The notes under the pieces: model-generated | What the model was told of the DNA's origin: nothing | The model's database searches: none | Seen by the model: the letters and a program-made list of their open reading frames with translations, nothing else | Shown here: positions 33,931 to 48,690 of the stretch, in pieces | Layout: each line of letters starts with the position of its first letter | Position numbering within the stretch: position 1 is the stretch's first letter | Made by a program: the position numbers and the translations under genes | Source: Xiphias gladius | Taxonomy: Eukaryota > Chordata > Actinopteri > Istiophoriformes > Xiphiidae | DNA: 64,000 bases | Assembly (NCBI RefSeq): GCF_016859285.1 | Contig: NC_053415.1 | Location: 14,897,501-14,961,500, forward strand | Reading direction: 5' to 3'

Positions 33931-36900
33931 CAGTGTGAGCAATGCACAGCAACATGCTTTTATATTGCGTATAACTCAGAATTTAGAATTGCCTACAACA
34001 CCTGAGATTTTATCTGATAAGAAAAATCTTAACCATTTAGTATGCCAGTGGCTCTAGGCAAATTGAGATATTGCCCAGCTAGCACTCCTGTGCAAGATTA
34101 AAAGCAACGAACCCCAAATCATTTCTTGTTGGGTAGAGTTACTGGGAATAAATATAAACTTCTTGAGGCTGTATGAATTTTCTGTAATTATACTGTATAT
34201 GAGATGTACTTATGTTTATTGTTGTATGTTGTATGTTGTATATTTATGATATATTCATGTGTATTTATAAATGTTTTCCAGGAACGTGAATCCCTAAATG
34301 CTGAAATTAGATTTGAGTCAGGGTGGGATGAAATAAATTAAGCTTAAACTAAGCTTGGTAAGAGTTTCAGTGAAAGTGAATGCATTGCTAGGTAAAATAA
34401 AATAGGGTAAGAGAGGGGAGGAAAATGTGTTTTGATTTTTGTTTTAGCTTCTTTTTGGGTGATGTTACTTAATATATGGTTAATCTGAATAAGTAATCTT
34501 TTTCTTTTAATTTGTCTGACTTTTGCTGGTCTTTGCTTTGTTTTGTGTGTTTGCATGTGTGTGTTTGTTTTAAAAAAAAAAAAGATTAAAAAAGAGTGGG
34601 AATTGTCTGCAAGAGGGCAAAATGGCAACATGTTAGTCCCCCTATTTAGCATTCATAAGCAGTATACAAACATTTAATAAATGGTTTATAGCACACTATA
34701 ATGTAGATGTGTGCAGCTATAAAGAGATTTTCATAAAAGGTTATTAATGGATTGTATTTGTCAGCAAATATAATTTTTCGTATGAAGACATTTTAGATTA
34801 TTATAACTGTTTTGCTGTACTGTAATTCATTATCTGTTTATACAGCAGCCTCCAATTATGGGTGCTCACAGGAGGAGTTATAGTAACATTTACATCTGCT
34901 TAAAACATTATAAACACTACATTATAGTGGGCTTGTGAAATGTTTATGAGGGACCAAAATGAAGTTTTACTGGAAAATCTAACGCAGTTATACCTTAGTA
35001 GCCTTTCAATGTGAAGGATTAATATTTATCTTATTTATTTTCAAATTATTCGCACTGTGCCTCTCACATCCAGTTGCCCACTTAAAAAAAAAAAAGCTCT
35101 TAGATAACTCAGATTGTCAAAGCCTTGTGTTTCCTGGGAGCCAGGTGTTACATCCATGGCTCCCCTCTATGCTCTACCCCACCCTATCGGGCCTGTGATG
35201 GGTCAGGCAACTCAATTTCCTCACATCCCCAATCCGTTCAATCAACCAGTCACTCAACCACAAGCCTCATTCATCTCACTTAAGGACAAATGACCATTTT
35301 GGCAATGTTTGAATTAAGAGAGATTTGTCTCGACCCTCCCCCCCTCTCTCTCCTCAGTCACTCAGGCCACCTGAATTTACACCATGTAAGCACCGCTTTG
35401 CCTTTCTCCAAGTCTGTCATGTAACACGTGACAAGCCATCATTGTATCTGCTCAGTCAACCTCATCCCGGGCGGACATTTTTTTTTGCTCTGTCTAGTGT
35501 TCATTACAAGACTTTGAAGTCTCACACTGCGATTCCCGCCTCTAGAGGACTTTAAGCTGTGTGTTTATATGTGCCCTGTAAGTGATTAAATGTTCATTGA
35601 ATCTGAACGAAAGCCTCTATGTAATATCTGCAGGGGTTGGATGAAAACTGGGCAACATACTGGATGTTTATGCCTCGATGAAGATTAAGAGGATTAGAGT
35701 TTTCCTAGTCGAGATTATGACGTGTGTTGATTTACATGATGTTCCAGCATAAAATAAATATAGATAAATATATCAATAAATATATAAATATTGAAACTTT
35801 GAACAGTTGGCATTGTTCCTTGGATGAGAAAATCTTATATTTTCATCATATTAAACCCTTAGCCTATATGTGTAGTTTCAGTGTTGCTAAGTATGCATTT
35901 AATATTTCAGAAATTTTTCTGCTAGTTTGTTAAAATGCACTGTTTACTGTTCATGTACAGTAAATTTACAATGTACATGTATATAAAACTCAAGCAGAGG
36001 AACATTCATGATTTACCTTTTAATATGATTACACTAGTTCATGTTTTATGTGAAATACAGAAAAAATAGGATTATATCAGGCCTTAGCCAACAATTAAAC
36101 ACAATAATCATTTCCATTCCTAATACTTCACATGTGTGAATTAAATATTTTCTTTATATTACATTTGAAAATCTATTCAGGTCAGCTGTATGCAAGGAGG
36201 AAAGCATTGCCATTTAGTCAACAGAGAAAGGTCAGTTATCTCATGGATCACAGCCTTTCAAATTTAGTCTCACTGCTGTGAATAAGGCACAATCACTGCA
36301 CAATACATTTTTTAGACATTATTCCAGCATGGTGTTATCACAGCATCTGACTGCGAGATAGGAAGCTCGATAGCTTTATTGGTGTGGTTTACTTCCTTTC
36401 ACAGTCAATATCTAATGTGGATGAGGATATGATATATTTACAATTGCTGATAATGGCACAGGAGGCTGAACGGTTGGATGAAAATCCAATTTTGCCACAC
36501 AATCACCAGAGACAAGTCTGAATTTGGCTTACATTAATTCAACGCGATGTGGTCACAAAACCCAAGTGATTAAATGTCAAGCAGCAATTGCTTCTCAGAT
36601 GCTTTGTGGGAAAATTGAGGCATAAAAAAACCTAAACGCAGGGAGTGGCTGAACATGAAGCTACGGACAACATGGTATAGAAAAAGCCAGTCCATAATAA
36701 TCCAATCTAAACGCTTATATGTCCACATTCTCTGCAGAGAAAAAACTGTGATTTAATGTAAAATGTGGCATATAATAAACATACTATCCAAACAACTTAA
36801 ATTGAGTTTATACAGTAGGTAACAGTGACCATGTAATAAGCCATGATGGCTGTGCATGGCTGGTTATTGGAAACTGCTTGGAAAGACATAACCTTTGGGT

Positions 36901-37234
36901 AATTAAACCTAAAATGCATAAATTTCATGTGACATTATTTGCACATATATCCAGTAATTAACAGTCTCCCCAGTGCAAGACTGCTGTTGCCTTAGGTGTT
37001 GCGGGTTTGGTTTTAATCTCACAGTGAATCAGTGTGACTGATGTGTTGTTAGAGGGGCTTATGTACAGTCACGTGACATGTGGCTTTTAGGCACAACCTG
37101 TCATTCTGAATATGCAGAATGAAGGACTATCACTTATCTGCCAGGGTCATTTTGAAGCCTTAAACAAATATGTTGCTCATGTCAATTTTCTACAGCAACA
37201 TAAACAATCTTGATATATTTTCATTTTTTATTTA

Positions 37235-37660
37235 AAGGGTAAGGCTGGTGTTATTATATATTTTCTTATTGTTAATAAATCCCATAAAAAGACCAAAACC
37301 ACCAATGCGTCTTTATGCTTTACAGACTCCCTACCCTGTCTCTATTACTAAACCCCAAGCCCATAGTCCCTATATTGAAGACAGAAACTGTTAAAAATGG
37401 GTCACAAATGTATGGTTTTACTTTTTAAAAAGACATTTCAAAAGTAATTTCTTGAAACAGCTGGGTCATGTAGTTTGTGGCAAATGTTACTCAAACAGGA
37501 TAGAGAGTGCATTTGTTGGGGACTATTTAAAGTGGTGGATTAACACATATTTGGTCCTCTAGTGAGTATTTATGACAGCACAACGGTGTATGTGGGACTG
37601 ACTCAAAATAAACTACAGTGCCCATGTTCATGGTAATGATGGAACACTTCGCCTGGTGCA
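37235..37660. repeat. teleost interspersed element (family C)
   Basis: It opens TAAAGGGTAAGGCTGGTGTT and contains TTTTCTTATTGTTAATAAAT and GGGGACTATTTAAAGTGGTG. A diverged copy with the same order of segments lies at 62465-62790. Confidence 0.55.
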
Positions 37661-38426
37661 TTGAGGAGTTTTAAACAGCGATGGTAGACAGCGCACAGAA
37701 ATAAACAATAGCTCTGGTTACACAGTCAATATTTGTTAGTGATATAAATTCATTATTGGATTTGGTCTTTTCATGTGATTTGTTGACAATACAATGAATA
37801 TCAAATAGGTCAAAGAAAAATAAAATAGATACTGAAGATATGTCGGGAGACACAAGACCAGACCTTACCGAAATCATCTGATTTCTGTTGTTTATTACTG
37901 TGAAACATTTGCTATACAAAACTACGAGATTTAAAAACATATTTTTTATATTTACAATGGATAAAATGACTGTTTGAATTGTGAAAGGGGTTGCTCATAT
38001 TGATGAACCAACAGTGAATTTCCATTCGACTTTGCAGTTCCTCTCAGCTTTGCAAAGGTTTTTAGTGTCTTTTAGCTCATTGTTTTGGTTGTTTCTTGAC
38101 TTGAGCTTTACTTTTTTGGTTCATTCTAACAGCTCTTATAGAGTTGTTCCCAGACTCAGTAGGCAGATGTTCACAGGAAAAAAAAAACCCATAACCTTCC
38201 TAAAACAAAACAGCAGACAGAAAAAGTCTGTGACATGGTGGGACTAAAGAGCCAGACATTTCCTTCAGGAGTTGGAGACCAAAATAGGAGTAAATAATAA
38301 TGAATATTGGACTCGCAGTCGCCCAGGCGCCAGATAACGTGTTGAAACATACACCTTATTTCTCCTTTTCCTAGGTGGCCTTGTTAATTAGTTAATGCAG
38401 GTTTAACAAACAATTTGATGTAGATT

Positions 38427-38432
38427 TTTATT
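38427..38432 (-). terminator. chn1: candidate chn1 poly(A) signal
   Basis: AATAAA on the minus strand (TTTATT on +) lies about 690 nt beyond the chn1 stop codon. Confidence 0.4.
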
Positions 38433-39118
38433 ATTGCAATTCAGATGACTCAATTGGCATTTAATGTCTCAGGGTAAGGTTTAATAAATTAAAGTGATCA
38501 TGCACACGTATACAAAAACATTACAGTAAAAAATTAAATTCACAAATAATGCCGTTTATAACACAATAAAAAAGGTTATGGTCAGGGAAATGCACCAGTG
38601 TGTACACATTTACAGGAAAGGCTCATTCAACTAGGAACTGCAGGTTACATGAAAAAAGTTGAGGAGATAAAAAAATACAGCATCATAAAAAGTACCCCAG
38701 AAAAATCCGTAGCTTATTTTTACATCCAGCCATACAACGTCTCACAGAAATAACTGCACAGCAGGCAGCCGGGAATGTGGACTACAACTTTTACAGAACA
38801 AACAAAAGCAAAATCACAGCGCTACACAATCTTAAACACATGCTGGGTTACAACTACAAAGCAACAAAAACCTTGCACCATGCATGCTGATCTGTCGGCT
38901 TCCTAAAATCCCCCGACAAAAATGGGGAGACATAGAGTACGTACAAGTGTAAGGTTCATCGTCCACACCCAGACAGGGGAGGACAGATGTTAGGTCAGCA
39001 CTAGTCCATACACAGGGCATTTAAAAAAATGTATCAATAAAGGTAATACAAACAGTCATTTAAGTCTTTACACAAAAGAATGAGTAGACAACTGTTTTAT
39101 AAAAGTCCTGATTTGTGT

Positions 39119-42100
39119 TTAGAAGAGTATATCTTCATTTTTAATGAGCACCTCCACCACCTGTCTCTGGTAGCGGATGTCATTGAGTGCTGTTATGGCG
39201 TCCAGGTTTGGTGCACGCATGAGGGTGGGCCCGAAAATGATGCCGAGGTTCTCTACGTTCATCAGGTTGAATTTTTCATTCTGCGTTACCCTGAAAATAT
39301 GCATTAGAGTTAGAAACATACACTGATTCTGGAAATGAAAGAGTTTTAGGAACTGTGTGAAAATTATTGGAGTGGGGAGGGGGGCTGAACATTATGTTTT
39401 AAAAAAAAAGCAAGGCTCTCCGCAGTGTTACTAATATCTTATTTTGACCTTCCCCTTGACTAAGAAAAAAACTGAAAAAGACTCCCCACAAAAGTTGAGA
39501 TAAGCTTTGCCAAATTAAACCATATGTCAACAGAGTAATAATTTTCTCATAGCCACCACTTTGATCAAGAGAAGTGGAATTAGCAATTGTCAAAATTATG
39601 GCAAAAATAAATAAAGTGATGAAACCTGTTTACTGAATATTCGCCACAGCCCTCCTGTAAAAAAAATGAGCTCATGGGTCGTCTGTGCAAGCAGCTTATT
39701 ATGACCCATTGTTATGTTTTATTGTTTGTTGACCCCTGGCAGTTATGTAATAGTCCGCATCAAAAAGAAGGTTGGGTGGATGGGTGGGTCCACAAAGTAT
39801 GACTGCCAATAACCTGCCATAACCAACCCCCTTTTCTGAAACCCCATCCCTCAAATAATTTTCACACAGTCCCTTAGGTGTTGCACAGTTCGACTGGGTT
39901 GCTCACCTTTTTAAGTGTGCCATGAGGTACTTGAGAGTTTCACAGTGTGATGGCGGCAGCAGAGCAAGAGCCTCGCGGAAAGCTTCCAGCTTCTTTTCTG
40001 GGTGTGTGAGCTCTGGGAAACAGAAAGGAGTACGTTTTTAGAGTGGCCAGAACACACTCTATGACCTCAGAGGACATAATCAGGAATCAATGTAGCTATT
40101 TCCTGTGGGGTAATAAAAACCATTAGTTCCTGAGCGGAAGTCTGATGAGGGCATGCTGCTTGAGATAGTTTATGCAAATTAACCCTGTGCTCTTGACTGT
40201 ATGGTTGTTTTTTTGTTTTGTTTGTTTGTGGAAAATTAGAGACACTGATTAGGTTTATTTCTCAGGACTTAAAGCCAGTGCTGACTTTTGAAGGTCACTG
40301 ACTGAGCACTATAAACTCCTTAATGACATAGTGTCCACAGAAATCAAACATTAGTATTTGCTGCAGGGTTACTGAATTGGGACCCATCAAAATGTACAAA
40401 TGTCCTTGTTCTTTTGTAACCAGCAAAGCATTTTCTGCAAAGTAAAAGAGGAAATAAAGACAAAATCCTAAGGCAGCTAATGCCTGTAATGTGACTCACT
40501 TTGTGTTTAATAGTGACTGTTTGCCATCTATAACTGCAGCAAAGTCCAAAACATTGAACAGAGAAAGAGGTGTGTTTCTGACTAATTTGTCTGTTGTGAC
40601 TTACTTGCAGCCTCGATGAACCTGGGGTAAGCATCGTATGAGATGATGGGAACAGGCAAATCCCTGAGGTACAGTTTCAGAGCACCCGTGATGATATTGA
40701 TGTCTTCATAGGCGTTCACTGAGATGTCTGTCTTCTCACCATCTGTGAGGATGTATGATGGAATAAGGAAGACAAGAAGAATAAAACTGTCAAACTGTAA
40801 AAATAGCTCACATCAGCACTTTCACATCACAGTTTGAATGGAGGAATAAAGAGATTGTGTACCAGTGGGGAAAAAAAAAAATCTGCTCCTGCTCTGTATT
40901 TTTTTGCAAAGTAGCTGCTATCATCCGCCTGGCCTGTTTTATTCTGAATTTCCCTCGGTTATGCCTGCTTTCCAGAGCAGGCCATGGCCTACTTGTGCTG
41001 GCAGACTGAACATCACAGTGCTGTGAGCTGCAATGACACTCTGTCATGGATGATCTCCCACATGCGGATCTGGCTATGAGTTTAGCCCACTGCTGCGGGG
41101 TTTTTCTTACAGTTAAAATTCACACTGCGCTGGGCCAAGACAGGCTCATGCTCACTAAGTCTACTACTGAATCCCAACATAGTGGAAGAGTTTTTTTTGT
41201 TTTTTTTACAGCTCTCTTTAAGACAGTGAGAGTACATCCATGGTTTGTATCCCCTCAGGTCCCCCCTGTCTGCCCACACTGTGAAACCCTGCGTGAGAGG
41301 GACATGTCGGGATAGTATCTGCTCTCCCAGATGGACACTAATCCTTCACTAATGTGTCACTTTCTCATTAATCTGAAATGTTCTGTGTGTCGTATGCAAA
41401 CAAATGTAAGCATGCAATGTCAGTCTTCATGTTGTGAGCTGACAGAAATCTATAAAACAAGGGAGACATACCTTTGTCAAATGCCATCTTGACTTCCTCC
41501 ACTGAATCACTAAATCCAGATATTCTGTAGAGGCCTTCAGACTTCAGTCCTTGAGGAACAAACATGAAACAAACAACCTTTCAGACATTGTCAGGGCTGT
41601 CACGAGTAATGTAGAAAAATTCACCTGCATACATTGCCTTGTGTAATTTAGGAAATGCCATTGAACAGTCCTAAAAATGCATAAGAAATTAAGGATAAAA
41701 TGTCGACGATGTCACACAATGGAACAACATGGGCAGATGCAAATCTGCATCACTGGGCATAATAATAAAGACATAAATCAATCTTAGCTACAGATGTATA
41801 TTAGAGGGGAGATAATAAAGGAACAATGAGTTTCCTACAAAGTTGAATGATTTAACTGAAATGCAATCAACAAAGGCAGCAGGCAACAGAGTAATGTATT
41901 CCTCATTACAGGTTTACAATTACCCGCACACCCATCAGTTCCCCCAGTCAGCCCCCCACCCCCTGCCCAAAAAAACATTAACTCAGTAAGTAATGCAATC
42001 TGACTTTTAACAGCTCAACCTACGTAGTATATACTGTCGATCGCTTACTATAAAATTAAAGGAAAGCTGTTTTACAACAAGCATCATAAATACAGCAAAC

Positions 42101-45100
42101 AAGATCCGTAAACTTAATTTCAAATGGCATTTCTTTCTTCTGCATAATATCAGCTAAAAATGTTAAAAATGATTGTTTTACTTAAATTTAAAGTTACTGC
42201 ATTTTTTGAAAACAGTTAATTTCATAACTCAAGAGTTTCCTGACCTGAGTTGACATGAGCGCGATAGGTTGTCCTAGAATAATGACTAAATGTCTTATGG
42301 AAGCAAAGAAAGCAGTACGGGTATGGAATACCTATAAATTTAATTTAAATACTACTTAATTTATAGCTCTGAAACACTTTACTTTGAGAACCCTGTATCA
42401 TAATTCATGTGGTTTGACTTCCCCTCTGTAAAATTTCCAGAAGCTCGTTTCAAGTTGCGCAATTCAAAAAACTTGATATTAAGTATTATTTTGTAGGTTT
42501 TACAAAATCCAGTAATTCAATTGTCCGATATTCAAGTTGCTCATATTCAATTTGTCAATTTTGGTTCTAAAATTTAAGTCAGGTCAAAAAAATCAGGGTG
42601 CTCAAATTGGATAGGTTAAATTCTGATGCCATGCTCAAGATGGAAATTTCTAACTTGAAAATTTAGACCACTTTGGATAATAAATTGAGCCTTAACCAAT
42701 CGATCAGACCTATATCAGGTCATCAGGTTCATTCTGTCAGTCACATGATCCCCGAAAAAATATTAAGAACAGAGACTTGTAACCTTAACACCTGAATGTT
42801 CAATATGAAATGAGTGAACCTGGAAAAAACAGCAAAATTTCTTGGAAATTCCAAGACTTGAAATGAAATGCCGTTGGAGCTAGATAGAAGTAAAATATTT
42901 TAATGCTATAAATGCAGTAGCATTGAAATTTCAACATAAAGTATTCAGAAGTGATTAAATTTCACAATTGCTGTAGGTATTCAGTTGCTTATATGATTAT
43001 AAATGATTATGGCTGTTCTTTGTTTCCATTTCTTTCTCTTCAGTTTGTAGCATTTCAACTAAGATCCTTCAGTGGAAAGCCTCTACTCAGCCAATTACTC
43101 TCAGCAAATCAGAGTCTAGTTTTCAAGCTGTTAGGGCTTAAAATTAATTCACATAGTACTTAAACTAAACTACATTGATCACATTTACATCTTGGGGAAT
43201 ATTGTTCTTATTTTGAGCTATATACACACATGGATGCACACACGTGTCCAAAACCAACCTCTGGACTCGATCTCTCGTATGCACATGTCCACCACCATGG
43301 GACGCGCTGTATTATAAGCTTTCACAAGGGTCGTGAGGTCACAGCTGTAGACTTTACGGATGTGTCTCAGGTCTGGCTTGCAGTCGTTGGGTACCAGAGA
43401 TGAACATTGTTTGTGGACGTTCAAACCACAATCTACAAAGAGAGACAGAGTGGTTTTAGTTCATGAAATCCTGCAGCTTAAAAAAAGTCATAACGGAAGG
43501 GTGGTATAATGTAGCGTTCATATTTACTCTACAAAATTTGTCAACCTGAAAACAAAGTCAACAGAGTGATTTATTATGGTTCAGTCATTTTATCTCTGAA
43601 CCGACTACTATTATGTAAATTCACACATACACAACATCAGGTTAATCTTGATTTGGGTGGATGGTATTGTGTGTGTTTTGGCTTGCAGGAGAGTGTTAAT
43701 TCCCTTGATCAATATTTGTCGCCTAAATGATTCGAGACCACTGGAAAGCTCCTTTCTCTCTCTCCTGCACATGGCATTGGAGTCACCTTGAGCACTGGAT
43801 AGATCCAAAGTCACCTCTAGACGGCCATTTATTTCACACAAATATCAAAAATAGTCAAATAAAACAATAATGAACCAGAAGACAGGACGTTAATCTTAAC
43901 CGTAACCATGTGAGAAAATTACGTTTTTGACATTTTTTCTCCACTATAAGATGTTTTCAGACAAAAATGTAATCTGGGCAGTGTTTAAATAGCACATTAG
44001 TCTTGATGTCAGTGTTAGTGTATCCCACATTGTGTTTTGTCTTCAGTCACAGTGGACGGGGCCCAAGGCACAGCTGTTTGAGGGCAGGATTCACCTTGTC
44101 GGAAACAGACGAGCTCATGGAGAGCAGATGCACAGAAGTGAGCAGGGAGACACTGAAAGGACTGAAAGGCCTGGAGGAGGGACAGTCAGCGCCGCTGCGC
44201 ACTCTATTCTTTTCCAGATCCAAGCTCACACACAATGGCTGTGGAAGCAACAACTAAGGCGCTGCAGGCTACACTAGACCTAGTTTCCCAGACCAAAATG
44301 GGGCAGCTCTTCAACCTCTTGGATCTTTTGAGCTGTCTCCAAATTCTGAAAGGGTTTTTTTTTTTTTTTTTGACAAATGCCATGTGCTTTTTAATTCTAA
44401 AAACATAAAAAGTAACATTTTGATCCCTCAGAAGAACTGCTATTTTTTGATTTTAAATAAAAATCTCTTCCTGAAGGGCAAGAATCTATGCCTCTGCAGG
44501 ACCTCATACAATATTTTGATTAATATGGGTCCCTAGAGAAATTCAAGCAGCCTATATTTATATGCATTGATGCAGAAATGTAATTACCTTAAGAGATTAG
44601 TCTCTTAAGGATATTTGACAAGCAGTATAATAGAGGAGATTCTGTCATCAGACACAAGTCTGCTGAGCTCCTGGTGTCCATGTGAGCACACTGATGACCC
44701 TGGGTCCCAGGTGGGGCGTGTGAGGGTGAGGAAGGGGCCCTAGGGACATCAGGAGCCAGGAGACAGGGGATGCTGCTTTACTTCACTGTCAGCTCTGTCT
44801 GTGTTGCTATGGAGAGGAGGATGCAGCTCCGTTTTGGCTAAAGGGCTCTGAGAAGAGATTTAATGGTGGTTGGCTGCTAATTTCTAATCAGCACATTATC
44901 TCTGTGTCTAAGCAGCAGAGTTACCAGTTGAAACCAGTCTCTTGACTGGATCCAAAAACAAAAAGCACCACTCGTATTTGTTAGATGTTTTGGTTTTTCT
45001 ACCAAGTATTTAAGTTAAATAGGGGTTGAGCTGCGTGACCTAGCTCTTTAGTTGAAGCTGCTGAATTTTAATGTGTGTGGAAACAGAGCTCCTTCCCCAC

Positions 45101-48100
45101 GCCCTGAGCTCTGCTCCTCATTAAAGAGACATGCCAGCTTTGTTTTCCTTCATGGGCATGATGGGATGAGGCTGGGGGGCGTACTCTGATGAGGAAATGT
45201 GGCACAACAAGCACAAGCAGAGGCTGGCTTTCTGGCACTCGACCAAAAACAGTTCACACATACAAAAAGAAAAAGGGGGTGGAAGAACATTTTTTGGTAT
45301 GCAAATCTGAGCATCATGTGAGACTTCGCTGCCCTAGATTCTGGTTGCTGTGGTCGAGTCTGAAGGAATGGGGATATATGAGTCGATAAAGACTGGCTCC
45401 AAAAAAACGTGCCTTTATTTTGCTTTCAAAATCAAGACATTAATAATTAATATCAGAGCTCCCTCAGATTGGTGTGACACACTTTGTTTCATCAATAAAA
45501 CATCAATGACACACATCAGACTCTATTATAGCTCTATTCTGGGATGGGGAAGGAATTCTAACAGCCACAGTGAAATAGAAATCTCATCAGAGCATTTGAC
45601 AAGCAAAGGAGAAAATATAACAGAACCATTTCCCTTAAAGAAAGAGGACTGAATTTGTGTATCTTAAATCTTACACAGAAAGTAAAGGGATATTTATAAA
45701 GACTGCAAGTTCTTACAAGAGTGTAGGTGAATATTTGTTTTTTGAATGCACTCACAATGTGGAGCTCATATTGACATAATGCATTCATCAAAGTACAGAG
45801 AACTGAGCTTAAAAACATGTTTTTTCAGATGCACGAGAATGTAGTTAGACCTCTGTTGTTTGTGTGTTTTCTGGTTTATAATGCGGCTATTGTTTACACA
45901 CTAAAATCACGGAAGTATATGGCCCTTGTTACTGTAATGATGACAACAGGATGTGAGGAACTGCCCAGGCATGAGGTGAAAAAAATCTTGTCATTGTTTG
46001 TGAAAGGAATAATGAGCCAATTTTAGATTTTTGAAATAATCAAATCAAAACTCATTCTTCTGCATGTTTGAACTGATTACCCCGTTCACAAACCTAGTGA
46101 AGAAAAAAGTAGGTCAAAAATAAGACATTGTGAAGCATACCTGTTACATCATAGCTGTAGGGCCACCATGTCACTCTGTTATACAACCCATAATCCACAA
46201 ACTAATGTTGGGGTTTTAGATTAAATCTGAATAATCCAGCTCCAGATGAACTAAAAACCAAGTAACCCATATACAGCAATGCTCACTTTGTACACACTGA
46301 TTGTAACGATAGGGCTATGACGTGAACAAGCAGTTTATATAAGACTGTGTTAATATAGCCTGAGAACAAGATGTACCTGCACATTTGACCCCCTGGGCCA
46401 TTAGTCCCCACATGAAGCTGGCACAGTGTTCACACCAGTGAGGCCCTCGAAAGGTATGGACCTACAACAGAGAGAAGAGGAGGACAGTGACAGATATTCG
46501 TGATGAAGAGCAATGACAAAACAGAGCGAGAAGAGCGGGTAGTTGCAGCCATTTACTCCACAGACACCCCGTCCTCTTCCTTAACAGGCCAGAAGACCTG
46601 TAGGTGCTGCCATCTTAAATGAGGCAGAGGAGGAGGATTATCTGTGTGTGTGGAGGGGAATTGTTGTTCAAACAGACCCTCAAACTGACAATACTGAGGT
46701 GACTCCAAGCAGGGGGAGGCTTTGCCATCATGTCGCAGTAGAATTTGACATTTCACCAGAGTGAAGGGGCAAGTTGTCAGGGAAATTTGCTATGGAAACA
46801 TTAGAGGGCTGCCTTGCTCGGCCACAGCTCAGCCAGTCAGGGAGGCCTCTGGGAGCAAGAGCAAGCCACAACTCTCCCTGTTCCTCTGCATTAAGTCAGT
46901 AGCACATACAGAGAGCCAAGCCATTTTGTATAGAATCCCTAGTATCTGGTGTGCATAACATTATGCACGTGATCACCGTGTTACAAATTATTAACTGATG
47001 GGCACCTGAAAAGTTCTTAGACATCAGTTTTCACCCATCAGTAATGATGTCCTGATCACCCGGAGAGATGTCTGGTTTCATTTCTTTTCATGTTCGTAGG
47101 GTCTAAGGACTATAATTTAATACACATCTAATCAGTTTTTGCTCTTTTTGGCTTCACATGATCATGTAATTCTTTGTTTTATTGGTGACACAGACAGTGT
47201 CATGCCTGTTTATAGGTGAGAAAAATGGCTAAATGTAGATGGTCAATGCATTTACATGGACTAATTAATTTAAGAGGTTGGAGTATGAAAATGCTCATCA
47301 TATTCAATATTTCAAACAGGAAAGACAAAACCACTTAGAACATATTTTTGTCTCCAGCTTTACAATAAAGGAGAAGATAACCTTCAAACTTGTTTAACAG
47401 TCAGTATTATACAGTATGTTTGGTATATGAATACATTAAAATACTATCTTTATTATGAATTCACACAAAAACAACACTGTTAAAATGTTGAAATGCAACA
47501 TTCAGTGACACAAAGGGAACAACGCAGAAGAAAGAGAGCAGTGAGCATCAGCAGTTTGAAAGCCTTGAAGGTAATATTTCACCCCCTGCTCTCCATCCCA
47601 TTAACCAGCCAAACTAGGAGAGTGAGCCTGAGCCAAACAGGGATACACTCCTCCACTGTTTCCCCTCTCCATCAGCCTAATCTGTCCATCTGGTGCTCAA
47701 ACTAACAGCAGTTGTCCACAGACCACCCAACAGATTTTCTTTTGATAAAAGCTCACTGGACAGACCAAAACAGCTCTGTTTTTCATCCTCTCTCCCATTC
47801 AGTAACAAACGCCCCCCCCCCCCGCTTCCATCTCCCACAAGGGAAGCATGAGAAGCAGCCCTCTGGCCACACATGATGAAATTAAAAGAAACATTTCAGG
47901 GGAATGCAACACCTGACAAGAGTGTCTCACCTTGAAGTTGTGGACTTTCTCAGATTTGGGTGTGCGGTCGCTCTCCTTCAGTGTGGCTCTGCGTACCAGT
48001 GAAGTGAGCTGTGAATAGGCGAATAGTTTAAGTGGCTGCCAGAAAGTGGCTGGAGGTTTCTGTGGCCCCATCCTCATCCCCAAAGCAGCCACCAAGATAT

Positions 48101-48182
48101 CCTCCTGATTGGCCTCTCGCTTGGCCTTCTGCACCAAGGACTTCTCTTCCTTGTGAACCTCGTAGGACTCTCTAGATGGCAT
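39119..48182 (-). CDS. chn1: Chimaerin 1, alpha-1 isoform (Rac GTPase-activating protein), complete
   Basis: Seven coding exons in transcript order: 48182-47931, 46461-46377, 43432-43259, 41549-41472, 40742-40605, 40012-39907, 39290-39119. All phases agree; the total is 1005 nt, 334 aa, the same as human alpha-1 chimaerin. The isoform-specific N-terminus begins [15 protein letters not shown]1 domain (about residues 81-131, [17 protein letters not shown] ... NVHKQC) binds diacylglycerol. A RhoGAP domain fills the rest, with arginine finger R179 in [10 protein letters not shown]. The C-terminus is NEDILF. The protein inactivates Rac in neurons at membranes rich in diacylglycerol. The longer alpha-2 isoform would add an SH2 region from exons upstream of the window and join at the internal acceptor at 48009. 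The gene is therefore probably larger than this span. Confidence 0.95.
48008..48011 (-). other. chn1: internal splice acceptor inside the chn1 alpha-1 first exon
   Basis: On the minus strand TTCGCCTATTCACAG is followed by CTCACTTC. The AG falls at 48010-48009, so an alpha-2 transcript could start the shared exon at 48008 ([12 protein letters not shown]). That leaves 78 nt (26 codons) to the donor at 47931, in frame with both isoforms. Human alpha-1 and alpha-2 also diverge exactly before LTSLVRR. Confidence 0.7.
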
Positions 48183-48690
48183 TCTGGTGCTGCTGTTTCC
48201 CAAACCAGATGAAGGAACAAACCCAGCAGAAAAGTACAAAAAAATGAAGGCAAAACTCCTTGATGCTCAGAGCGAATCTGATTCAAACAATATTACTTGC
48301 ATTGTCCCAGTTAAACAGACACATCACAGAAACAAAATTAAATTATGAAAAAGAGTCTGGACATCATTTAAAAGAGTCCAAAAGAGAAAAAAACAGCGGT
48401 CCTCATTAAATCCTTTCGCAGCAGTGACAGTACATCAAGTGGAGCCTCTGTGGTAGGAGTGCCAGGTTTTATACAAAAGAGGTGCAGCCCTGGGCGCTCA
48501 TGTGGTTCTCTGGGAACGTGTATGCAGATGAGCTGAGTGCCTGTGCTAATCCTCTCCTCCCTGTGCAGAGCTGATATTCTCCCTGGAACAGAGACAGCAC
48601 AGTGTTGTGTACGGATGCTCTCAGAGCGAGGGGGAGGAGTACAGGGGCGGGCCCTGTAGCAATCACAGCAGATTAAATGGAACCCACCAG

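Larger units (their letters stand above)
33118..38426. other. intergenic region between chrna1 and chn1
   Basis: No coding exon is seen. The left end is the chrna1 upstream region; a CATCTG E-box at 33350-33355 and a CATTTG at 33325-33330 are possible myogenic bHLH sites, but weak evidence. The rest is AT-rich with two interspersed elements, listed separately. Confidence 0.5.
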
